From: Leptospira adleri
Lineage (GTDB): Bacteria > Spirochaetota > Leptospiria > Leptospirales > Leptospiraceae
Length of the DNA stretch: 42,500 nt
Direction of reading: 5' to 3'
Assembly (NCBI RefSeq): GCF_002811985.1
Contig: NZ_NPDU01000034.1
Location: 1-42,500, forward strand
The translations under genes and the position numbers were made by a program. Positions 35,429 to 42,500 of this stretch are shown here, piece after piece. The notes beneath the pieces are model-generated. The model saw only the letters and a program-made list of their open reading frames with translations, had not been told where the DNA came from and made no database searches. The number at the start of each line of letters is the position of its first letter. Position 1 is the stretch's first letter.

Positions 35429-35953
35429 TTATTTATTTTCTTTCTTCTTCGAATCGAATAGTTTCTCAGCTCTTCTCATAAAGGGTAAAAGTAAGAAGTA
35501 GAGAATCAGCGAGACCGCCGGAACCCATAGAAACCATCCGAGGACCGCAAAACCGGCAACGTCGAAAATCCCCTTTGCAATTTCGGAAATATTCTCGACG
35601 CTAATATTCTCCGCCCAATGCAGATCCAAAGGAATTCCCAAAATACCGGAGCCGGTTTTCAAAAACGGAAATATCAAAAGTATCTGCAAAGGATAAACCA
35701 GATAATTCGCCAGTTGAATCGTGACCGGATTCAATCTTAGAAGAACTCCCAAAAGTCCACAGATCGTCATCGTCGTTCCGATCAACGGAAAAACTCCGAA
35801 ACCCGCGCCTACGACTATGCTCAAGGTGATCTTTTCGGGAGTAATCCCGGACTTCAATTCCCTCTTGATAATTTCGAAAACGTTCTTAGGCGCGAAGTGT
35901 TTTAAAAAATGAAAAATGGATTTTCGGGTTGGATGAGAATTTGTTTCTTTCAC
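35429..35953 (-). CDS. DUF2062 membrane protein
   Basis: 174 residues with three to four TM helices. DUF2062 shows as LKSGITPEKITLSIVVGAGFGVFPLIGTTMTIC, followed by LLRLNPVTIQLANYLVYPLQILLIFPFLK. Function of the family is unknown to me; it often occurs beside glycosyl- or lipid-modifying genes. The start is GTG with GGTGAG upstream. It stands 19 bases before the DUF1295 gene and 46 bases after cfa, within the same operon. Confidence 0.82.
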   Translation of the reverse strand: MKETNSHPTRKSIFHFLKHFAPKNVFEIIKRELKSGITPEKITLSIVVGAGFGVFPLIGTTMTICGLLGVLLRLNPVTIQLANYLVYPLQILLIFPFLKTGSGILGIPLDLHWAENISVENISEIAKGIFDVAGFAVLGWFLWVPAVSLILYFLLLPFMRRAEKLFDSKKKENK

Positions 35954-35999
35954 GATATTCTCACCATTCCCGTTGAATTCTCCTTTTGAAATCTATTTT

Positions 36000-37298
36000 T
36001 CAAAGCGTGAGATTATTCGGTCTCGTATAAACGACTTGAACCACGCTGATATTTTTCATCGAGAACGCCGCGGCACAGTATGAAAAATAGTATCTCCATT
36101 TCCGAATAAACGATTCGCTAAAACCCATATCTCTAATCAAAGCGATATTGGAATCAAATCCCTTCAGCCAAGTCATGAGCGTATGATCGTATTTGATTCC
36201 GATATCTTCGAGAGAATAGAGATGAAAGTCGCCGGTCTTATTGATCGCTTGGTTGATTCTCGCGATCGAAGGAAGGAGCGAACCCGGAAAAATATGCTTC
36301 TGTATGAAGTCCACGCCTTTACGAAAGGATTCGTATCTCGCATCCGGACTGGTTATGATCTGATGAACCATGATCCCGTCCTTTTTTAAAACACGGTTGC
36401 ACATCGCGAAAAAATCCTCGAAGTATTCGTGCCCTACTGCCTCCAACATTTCCACCGTCACCAGTTTATCATAGGAGCCTTGGATCTTTCGATAGTCGTC
36501 CTTTCTCACTTCGACTCGATCGGACAAACCTTCCGATTGGATCTTCTCGATCGCATAACGATATTGCTCCTCCGAAATCGTATAGGTGGTCACCTTGCAG
36601 CCGTAATTCTTCGCCGCATAAGTGGATAGTCCCGCCCAACCCGTGCCGATTTCCAAAAGGTGATCCGTCGATTTCAACCTAAGTTTTTTACAAAGAATTT
36701 CTAACTTTGCAAGTTGGGCTTTTTCCAAACTTTCTTCCATTGTTTGAAAGTAAGCGCAGGAATAAGTCATCGTTGGATCTAAAAATTTATTATAGAATTC
36801 GTTCCCGAGGTCGTAATGATCCACTATATTCTTCTTACTTCCTTTAATCGAATTTCTACGAAAGAGATGCAGGAGCCGGCTTCCGATGTTCGTCAGACTC
36901 AAGTGCGCAAAACGATTCTTACTTCCGCTTACCGAAGGTGAATTTTCCAAATTGTAAATGAACCAGGATATGACGGTCCGGATATCGTCCGTATCCCAAT
37001 CACCGTCCATATAAGATTCGGAAAAACCAAGATCTCCATTCAGGACCGTTTTCTTAAAAAAGATCGGATTGTGAATGTGCACGATTCCCTTATGAAATTC
37101 TGGCGGATCGTCGCTTTGCGGATTTCCAAGATAGGCCTTTTCTCCGTTAGGCAACACCAACCGGATCGAACCTTTTTGCATTGGGGACAAGGCCCTAAAA
37201 AAAAGGTTCTTATAAAATCCGAACGAGCCGGATTCGGCCGGAGTGATCGTCATTTCCGAATCTTGAAATTTTATATTGGACTCAGTGGTTCTTTCCAA
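36000..37298 (-). CDS. cfa: Cyclopropane-fatty-acyl-phospholipid synthase
   Basis: 432 residues. N-terminal lipid-binding domain (about 1-150), then a SAM methyltransferase domain with LEIGTGWAG (216-224). Active-site residues match E. coli Cfa: Cys181 in MTYSCAYF, Glu286 in VTVEMLEAVGHEY, and His in MVHQIIT. It adds a methylene from SAM across the double bond of phospholipid acyl chains. The TTG start at 37298 is supported by AAGGAG six bases upstream and lies inside the end of the DUF1365 gene (17-base overlap), so the two are coupled. Confidence 0.88.
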   Translation of the reverse strand: MERTTESNIKFQDSEMTITPAESGSFGFYKNLFFRALSPMQKGSIRLVLPNGEKAYLGNPQSDDPPEFHKGIVHIHNPIFFKKTVLNGDLGFSESYMDGDWDTDDIRTVISWFIYNLENSPSVSGSKNRFAHLSLTNIGSRLLHLFRRNSIKGSKKNIVDHYDLGNEFYNKFLDPTMTYSCAYFQTMEESLEKAQLAKLEILCKKLRLKSTDHLLEIGTGWAGLSTYAAKNYGCKVTTYTISEEQYRYAIEKIQSEGLSDRVEVRKDDYRKIQGSYDKLVTVEMLEAVGHEYFEDFFAMCNRVLKKDGIMVHQIITSPDARYESFRKGVDFIQKHIFPGSLLPSIARINQAINKTGDFHLYSLEDIGIKYDHTLMTWLKGFDSNIALIRDMGFSESFIRKWRYYFSYCAAAFSMKNISVVQVVYTRPNNLTL

Positions 37299-38058
37299 GA
37301 TGAACTCCTTTTTGTAAATCTATGTTGTTTTGTTTTTTTATAAAAGGCAGACCTTTCAGATATAATTTCAAAGCCTGCCAGTGAATCAGAACGATTACTT
37401 TGACCGTTACGAGCGGATATCGGAAAAACATTTTTAATAAAGATATATCGGAAATCTCTAATTTAGTTCCGGTGTAGGTCGTCACCATGACCGTCCTTCC
37501 GTTTTCTATCGCGTCGATGCGGATATTCAATCTTTCCTGCGACGGCCTCAACGTGAATTCAAACTCGGAAGTCAAATCCACGAAGGGAGATACGTAGAAG
37601 AATTTTCCTGTTTTTAAACGAAAGGCCCCGTCCTTCCAAGTATCCTTTCCTAAAATAAAAGGTTTTTGTTCTCCAAAAGTATTTCCCACTTCTGCGACGG
37701 CGCAAATAGGCTCTTCTCTTTCGTCATAGAAAAAATAAAACGAAACCGGATTAAAAACATAACCTAAAACACGAACGTTCGTGATTAGGACAATCCTTCC
37801 GACAGGTTCGGAAACTCCGTTTTGTCTTAGATATTCTAAAATATTTTCCTTCACGGAAGATTTACCGAAGTCGAGGTGATCCTTCGCGGAAAACTGAAAG
37901 AGCGCTCTTCGATCCACTCCGAAAAGTCGAAAGTTTTTGTCCAAAGACTGCAATTCGTCAAGATCCAGGCCAAATGTGAATATCCCGTATCGGAAAGTAT
38001 TCTTCTTCGGGAACCTGCGATCGTGCATAACTTTTGCCTGATAGATGCAAGAATTCAA
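37282..38058 (-). CDS. DUF1365 protein
   Basis: 258 residues with the DUF1365 signatures: N-terminal YQAKVMHDRRFPKKNTFRYGIFTF, GRIVLITNVRVLGYVFNPVSFYFFYD, ICAVAEVGNTFGEQKPFIL and KTGKFFYVSPFVD. The family has no established activity but regularly sits between a flavin amine oxidase and a CFA synthase, in several bacterial phyla, including singlet-oxygen-regulated operons of alphaproteobacteria. Its ATG overlaps the stop of the FAD gene (ATGA), so translation is coupled. A role in cyclopropane or related fatty-acid modification is inferred. Confidence 0.88.
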   Translation of the reverse strand: MNSCIYQAKVMHDRRFPKKNTFRYGIFTFGLDLDELQSLDKNFRLFGVDRRALFQFSAKDHLDFGKSSVKENILEYLRQNGVSEPVGRIVLITNVRVLGYVFNPVSFYFFYDEREEPICAVAEVGNTFGEQKPFILGKDTWKDGAFRLKTGKFFYVSPFVDLTSEFEFTLRPSQERLNIRIDAIENGRTVMVTTYTGTKLEISDISLLKMFFRYPLVTVKVIVLIHWQALKLYLKGLPFIKKQNNIDLQKGVHLGKNH

Positions 38059-39413
38059 TCCCAGACCTTCCTACCCAATAAAGTTTCGCTCAATTCTCTC
38101 GCAGACCAAAGCCCGTCCTCGTGAAATCCGTTCCGAAAATAACTCCCACAGAAAAATACGTTTCCTTCCCGATTGAGTTCCGGCAAACGGCTTTGTGCGT
38201 TTAAAGATCCTACGGTGAACAGAGGGTGTTCATATTCAATTTCTTGCATGATCTTTTTCCGATCCACCGTTCCGGGATCGTTGATCGAAACGTAATAATT
38301 CTTTTTTTGAGATACGTTCTGCAAGGAATTCATCCAATATACCGTAAAGGCGCGGTCTTGTCCGTTCACCTTTTCAATACGATAGTTCCAAGAAGACCAA
38401 GAAAGTTTCGTCTTCGGCATCGATACGTCGTCCGTATGCAAGGTCGCGATATTCTTCTGGTATTTGAATTCTTGCAACAGCTCCTTTTGCAAGCGGGTCG
38501 GGCTTTTCAGAAGTTTGAGGGAAATGTCCCCGTGTGTCGCGAGAATCACCTTATCGAATATGCTCGATTTCCCGTTCTTTAACGTGACTCTGACTTTCTC
38601 GCCGACGTTTTCGACCGATCGGACTTCGGAATTCAATTGAAAACGATCCAGGATGGGAGCGGTTAAACGTTTGACGTATTCCCTCGAACCCCCGTGAACC
38701 GTGTACCATTGATGTTGCGTATTCAAACCCATGAAGCCGTGGTTCAAAAAGAAATTCACCAATCCGTAAGCGGGGAACTGAAGCATAAGATCGTCGGGTG
38801 TGGACCAAACGGCGGAACTCATCGGAACGAGATAGAAATCCAAAAGATCGCGATGAAACCCTTCCTTAGTCATATACTCTTCGAGAGTAAATGACTTATA
38901 TTTAGAATTTCCTAATATTCGCGGCGCTTCGTTGTTGAACCGATTGATATTGTATAAAAGTCTTAAAAACCGAAAGTTAAGAAAATTCTTTCTCTGAGCG
39001 AAAAGTCCGTTGATGCCGGAACCGCAAAACTCCAATCCTTCGGGTACGTGTTGAACGCTAAAAGACATCGAAGATTTTTTTGTGGGGACTTTCAACTCTT
39101 CAAAGAGCCGTTTGAGATTGGGATACGTAACGTGATTGAACACGATAAAACCCGTATCGATCGGGATATTTTTCCCGTCTTCCTCGACTTCCACGGTATT
39201 CGTATGTCCGCCGATATAAGATCCTTTTTCAAAAATCGTAAGATCGAATTCCTTTTGCAGGAAATGAGCGCAACCCATCCCCGCGATTCCGGTTCCTATG
39301 ATTGCTAAGGATTCTTTCTTCTTTTTAGTTTCGATCTGGGTGGATTTTTTTTTCCCAGAATTTTTCTTTTTAGAAACCGAATCTCCGGTTTTCTTTTTCA
39401 AATTCTTTTTCAA
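38055..39413 (-). CDS. FAD-dependent amine-oxidase-like oxidoreductase
   Basis: 452 residues. The FAD fold begins IIGTGIAGMGCAHFL (38-52) with FEKGSYIGGHTNTVEV, and ends with LFTVGSLNAQSRLPEL ... NVFFCGSYFRNGFHEDGLWSA, typical of the COG2907-type enzymes found with DUF1365 and Cfa. It probably oxidises or desaturates a lipid substrate. The first 33 residues are extremely Lys-rich (KKNLKKK, KKKNSGKKKS, KKKK), unusual for the family, and might bind acidic phospholipid. First gene of the six-gene operon. Confidence 0.85.
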   Translation of the reverse strand: MKKNLKKKTGDSVSKKKNSGKKKSTQIETKKKKESLAIIGTGIAGMGCAHFLQKEFDLTIFEKGSYIGGHTNTVEVEEDGKNIPIDTGFIVFNHVTYPNLKRLFEELKVPTKKSSMSFSVQHVPEGLEFCGSGINGLFAQRKNFLNFRFLRLLYNINRFNNEAPRILGNSKYKSFTLEEYMTKEGFHRDLLDFYLVPMSSAVWSTPDDLMLQFPAYGLVNFFLNHGFMGLNTQHQWYTVHGGSREYVKRLTAPILDRFQLNSEVRSVENVGEKVRVTLKNGKSSIFDKVILATHGDISLKLLKSPTRLQKELLQEFKYQKNIATLHTDDVSMPKTKLSWSSWNYRIEKVNGQDRAFTVYWMNSLQNVSQKKNYYVSINDPGTVDRKKIMQEIEYEHPLFTVGSLNAQSRLPELNREGNVFFCGSYFRNGFHEDGLWSARELSETLLGRKVWD

Positions 39414-39551
39414 GAACTACCCGTCCTTTCTTTGTGTATAATAGACAGGAAGAATACGTTCGGATGTAAAAAAAACTTTCCAAAATTAATTTCAATTTCA
39501 TTTCACTTGTAATTCATAAAGAAACAAGCATTTCATCTTTTTGGAATGAGA

Positions 39552-40013
39552 TCAAGCGTTCACAAAACTGTAAGCGAGAACGATGTAACGAGCGATACGA
39601 AGAGTGAACACAATCGGAATAAAATAAGATAATCTTTGCTTAAAAAATCCGGAAAGAATTGTAATCGGATCTCCAACAACCGGAAGAAACGAAAGCGCTA
39701 ATACGAAATGACCCCAGGTTTGCATTTTGAGCGCGATATAAGAATAGAGCTTGGACGTTTCGATCTTATTCTCCACTCCGGACCGAAACCAAATTCCCAA
39801 TCCATAATTGACCGCGCATGCGGAACAATTACCTATCGACGCCCATAAGACGGCTTCCTTGATGGAAAGTCCTGAGACAATGGCGAAAACGAGTGCGGCC
39901 TCCGAACTGAATGGGAGGATGGTCGCGGCCGCGAAAGAAACGATAGCGAGACCCGGCCCTCCGTAGAGAGGGATCAGTCTTGTTAGCATTTCCCAAAAGT
40001 TTGGTTCTGGCAT
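39552..40013 (-). CDS. YqaA/DedA-like (SNARE-associated/VTT) membrane protein
   Basis: 153 residues with about four hydrophobic segments. The family pattern shows in AATILPFSSEAALVFAIVSG, SIGNCSACAVNYGLG and SFLPVVGDPITILSGFF. YqaA-type proteins are small members of the VTT superfamily linked to lipid-carrier or ion movement across the inner membrane. AGGA lies seven bases before the ATG. It is upstream of the lipid-modification operon on the same strand, with 138 bases between, so it may be separately expressed. Confidence 0.85.
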   Translation of the reverse strand: MPEPNFWEMLTRLIPLYGGPGLAIVSFAAATILPFSSEAALVFAIVSGLSIKEAVLWASIGNCSACAVNYGLGIWFRSGVENKIETSKLYSYIALKMQTWGHFVLALSFLPVVGDPITILSGFFKQRLSYFIPIVFTLRIARYIVLAYSFVNA

Positions 40014-40516
40014 TCGAGATTCCTATTTCACTCGATAAAACCGATCTTATAGACGCGGTTTTCGTTCCATTCTTTTCAAAAAAATCGGAATCCTATATCC
40101 GAAAATGAATCCGATTCTTCTTTCGATGTGGAACCATACATTCCACTATTTGATCTTATACCACTAAAGAACCAAAAGGGATATATATATACGTCATTGA
40201 AAATTTAAACAGCGGTTTTCGATATTTCAAAAGTCCGGCCCTATGGTTACAAGTCACGCACTTTAGTTTTCAAAAGCATGCCGAATCCGCACGGAGCTCC
40301 TTCGGGAATCTTATTTTATTTCGCTTACCATTTAATACATTATAAATTGTTAATGTATTATTTTTGCGTCTTCTGGGCCCGATACTTTTTAGTAAAATAC
40401 AAATCCCGCATCTTATTATCATAAGACACCTGTAAGTAGAAATATCCTACATCGTTCGGAACCGTTTTTAAACACTTCCCGGTCCTAGACACATCAAACA
40501 CAACGAGGAAGACAAC
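40014..40516. other. AT-rich divergent intergenic region
   Basis: 503 bases between the YqaA-like gene and the beta-barrel gene. It contains an AT alternating run (about 40181-40190) and an inverted repeat AATACATTA (40334-40342)/TAATGTATT (40351-40359) followed by ATTTTT, about 160 bases upstream of the barrel gene. It may be an operator or a weak terminator. No coding frame was seen. Confidence 0.5.
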
Positions 40517-41245
40517 ATGAGAAAGGAATATTCTGTTTTACTAATAGGACTGGCCTGCGCCATATATCCCGGCATAGCCGTCTTTGGCGAAGGCGAATCG
40601 GAAAAAATTTCCGCGCAATACGCACCCTGGTCCTTGAAAATCGGAGGAGGAATCGGACGCGCGGAGGACGTTAAATACAAAGAGAACGAAGGAAAGACCA
40701 ATAACTATCGACTCTCCGCAGAATACAATCCCCGTTACTTCGGTTTCGAGTTCGGGATTACTCACAAAATATTCTCTCTGAGCGTTCCGTCACATGCAGA
40801 CCATATCCTTCCGTATCTGACCTACATAAACATCGGCAGAAACGGAAATCTGTCAAATGAAACCATATATAACGCGTTTGTCGCGGCCGGAGATCCGCTC
40901 CGAGATAGGAACAATTTTTCGCTAACATTCCTCGATATCGGTCCCACGTTTCACATGAGACCGGGAAAAACATTCGACCCGTATATTTCCATCGGGGCGG
41001 GAACGACCGGATTTGATAGGTTTGCATCGTACCGCGGTTTTGCCCGCTTAGGATTTAAGATCAACTTCGATCGTTTTTTCATTTTCTCAGAGGCGGAAGG
41101 TTCCGCGATCAACAGATATTACGTTAGAGATTTGAGAGTCAATTACAACGAATATTCCGGTATGGTCGGTGTCGGCTTTCATTTCGGGGGAGACGAAAGT
41201 CCGACAAAAAAAGAAGAGCCGATTACGAGTTTGTCCTCGTTCTAA
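40517..41245 (+). CDS. Outer-membrane beta-barrel protein
   Basis: 242 residues with a signal peptide (about 1-24, ending AVFG). The mature protein alternates polar and hydrophobic residues in about eight strands (WSLKIGGGIGRAED, YFGFEFGITHKIF, PYISIGAGTTGF, GFARLGFKINF, FFIFSEAEGSA, YSGMVGVGFHF), as in OmpA/OmpW-size barrels. The last strand is followed by an acidic/Lys tail rather than ending in Phe, which is unusual. GAGGAAG lies just before the ATG. Surface exposure of the loops is expected. The exact function is unknown. Confidence 0.8.
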   Translation: MRKEYSVLLIGLACAIYPGIAVFGEGESEKISAQYAPWSLKIGGGIGRAEDVKYKENEGKTNNYRLSAEYNPRYFGFEFGITHKIFSLSVPSHADHILPYLTYINIGRNGNLSNETIYNAFVAAGDPLRDRNNFSLTFLDIGPTFHMRPGKTFDPYISIGAGTTGFDRFASYRGFARLGFKINFDRFFIFSEAEGSAINRYYVRDLRVNYNEYSGMVGVGFHFGGDESPTKKEEPITSLSSF

Positions 41246-41549
41246 ACCGGACGAAACGAAACCGATATAATAATTTCTTTAGATTTAGGAAGAAGAAGTT
41301 TGCGATTCTTCTTCCTGAGCTTGAACGACATTCGTGGACAAAGATCAATTCAGTTGAGGATCGGAGATTCTTATCTTTTGAATGAACGCCTTATTACGCA
41401 TGGGAATTCGATAACTTCTTTGATAAGACCGCGAGTAAGAGCCGGAGCAAGAACCGTAAGCGGCAACCTTACGATCCGATCAGCCTGAAAAAATTTTTCA
41501 AAATCGAATTCTCATTTTATACCGATCGAAGTCGACGGAGATACGAAAA
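41246..41549. other. Intergenic region between convergent genes with a hairpin
   Basis: 304 bases. The inverted repeat AGGAAGAAGAA (41287-41297)/TTCTTCTTCCT (41306-41316) forms an 11-bp stem with an 8-base loop downstream of the barrel gene; it lacks a T-run and is only a candidate transcript end. A 62-codon frame at 41300-41488 has no ribosome binding site or protein character and is rejected. Confidence 0.45.
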
Positions 41550-42365
<816 letters not shown>

Positions 42366-42389
42366 CGCCCCTCCCCCGGACAAACGATC

Positions 42390-42500
42390 TTATTTGCGAA
42401 CGATATGTTTCTGTGCAAATTGCGGAAGCACAAACGCAGCCTTATGCATTTCGGCGGAATAATACTTCAATCCTTGCGGAACTCTTTTAGGATCCGGAAC
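42390..42500 (-). CDS. speE: Spermidine synthase, C-terminal end (cut by window edge)
   Basis: The final 36 residues are visible: VPDPKRVPQGLKYYSAEMHK followed by AAFVLPQFAQKHIVRK and TAA. The pattern GLKYY..E.H.AAF.LP.F is the conserved C-terminus of spermidine/polyamine synthases, which transfer aminopropyl from decarboxylated SAM to putrescine. That reaction releases methylthioadenosine, the feedstock of the methionine-salvage enzymes encoded at 26218-27505. The catalytic domain is outside the window. Confidence 0.75.
   Translation of the reverse strand, partial: VPDPKRVPQGLKYYSAEMHKAAFVLPQFAQKHIVRK

Noticed and set aside
41300..41488. 62-codon frame downstream of the barrel gene
   Set aside because: It starts inside a hairpin, lacks a ribosome site and has no protein-like features.

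Overview
The window looks like chromosome of a spirochaete of the genus Leptospira. Evidence: a DUF1564-type protein (a family I know only from Leptospira), a small Cys-rich lipoprotein of a leptospiral type, a FecR-rich envelope regulation locus, a class 2 PyrF, and dispersed copies of a short palindrome (consensus TTGTARGAGNTCCTACAA) in intergenic DNA. Base composition is in the low-to-mid 40s % GC by eye. I do not assign a species. There is no rRNA, no tRNA and no CRISPR array.

Layout. 1-316: left end of an IS481-like insertion sequence, cut by the window edge. 602-1498: haloalkane dehalogenase. 1659-4713 (minus): ECF sigma factor, membrane FecR-type anti-sigma factor, free-standing TM-HAMP protein and exported FecR protein. 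4844-7353: DUF547 protein, DUF1564 protein and small exported proteins. 7350-10345 (minus): a GH5 beta-glucosidase of the steryl/ceramide-glucoside type, coupled through an ATGA overlap to the small lipoprotein, plus a patatin-like phospholipase. 10346-10722 holds a conserved-looking element with a near-perfect Shine-Dalgarno and a tiny Cys-containing ORF interrupted by TAG. 10723-17169: MFS transporter, CoA-transferase, LpxH-like metallophosphoesterase, stand-alone FMN glutamate-synthase-like protein, Yip1-like protein and hotdog thioesterase. 17170-17901: repeat-rich spacer. 17902-25483: aldehyde dehydrogenase, coiled-coil protein, RetSat/CrtI-like oxidoreductase, PadR regulator with a palindromic operator, and a large hybrid-free histidine kinase.

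25507-28091 (minus) is a compact operon efp-mtnD-mtnB-SDR that joins translation elongation factor P to two methionine-salvage enzymes. Across an intergenic region lie an orphan PstS-like lipoprotein, a small lipoprotein, and a KamA-family lysine 2,3-aminomutase-like radical SAM enzyme preceded by a structured, terminator-ending leader; KamA may supply beta-lysine for EF-P. Then come a lipoprotein, a small conserved protein and a nucleotidyltransferase-fold protein with an altered metal motif.

33467-39413 (minus) is a tightly packed lipid-modification operon: FAD amine-oxidase-like enzyme, DUF1365, cyclopropane-fatty-acid synthase, DUF2062, DUF1295 (steroid-reductase-like) and a second, divergent CFA-family methyltransferase. 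It most likely makes a modified membrane fatty acid and is the best candidate here for an undescribed pathway. The right end holds a YqaA/DedA-like protein, an outer-membrane beta-barrel, pyrF and the 3' end of a spermidine synthase gene.

Several starts are TTG and are supported by Shine-Dalgarno sequences (SDR, cfa). Three convergent gene junctions carry perfect hairpins with 3-nt loops that resemble REP elements.
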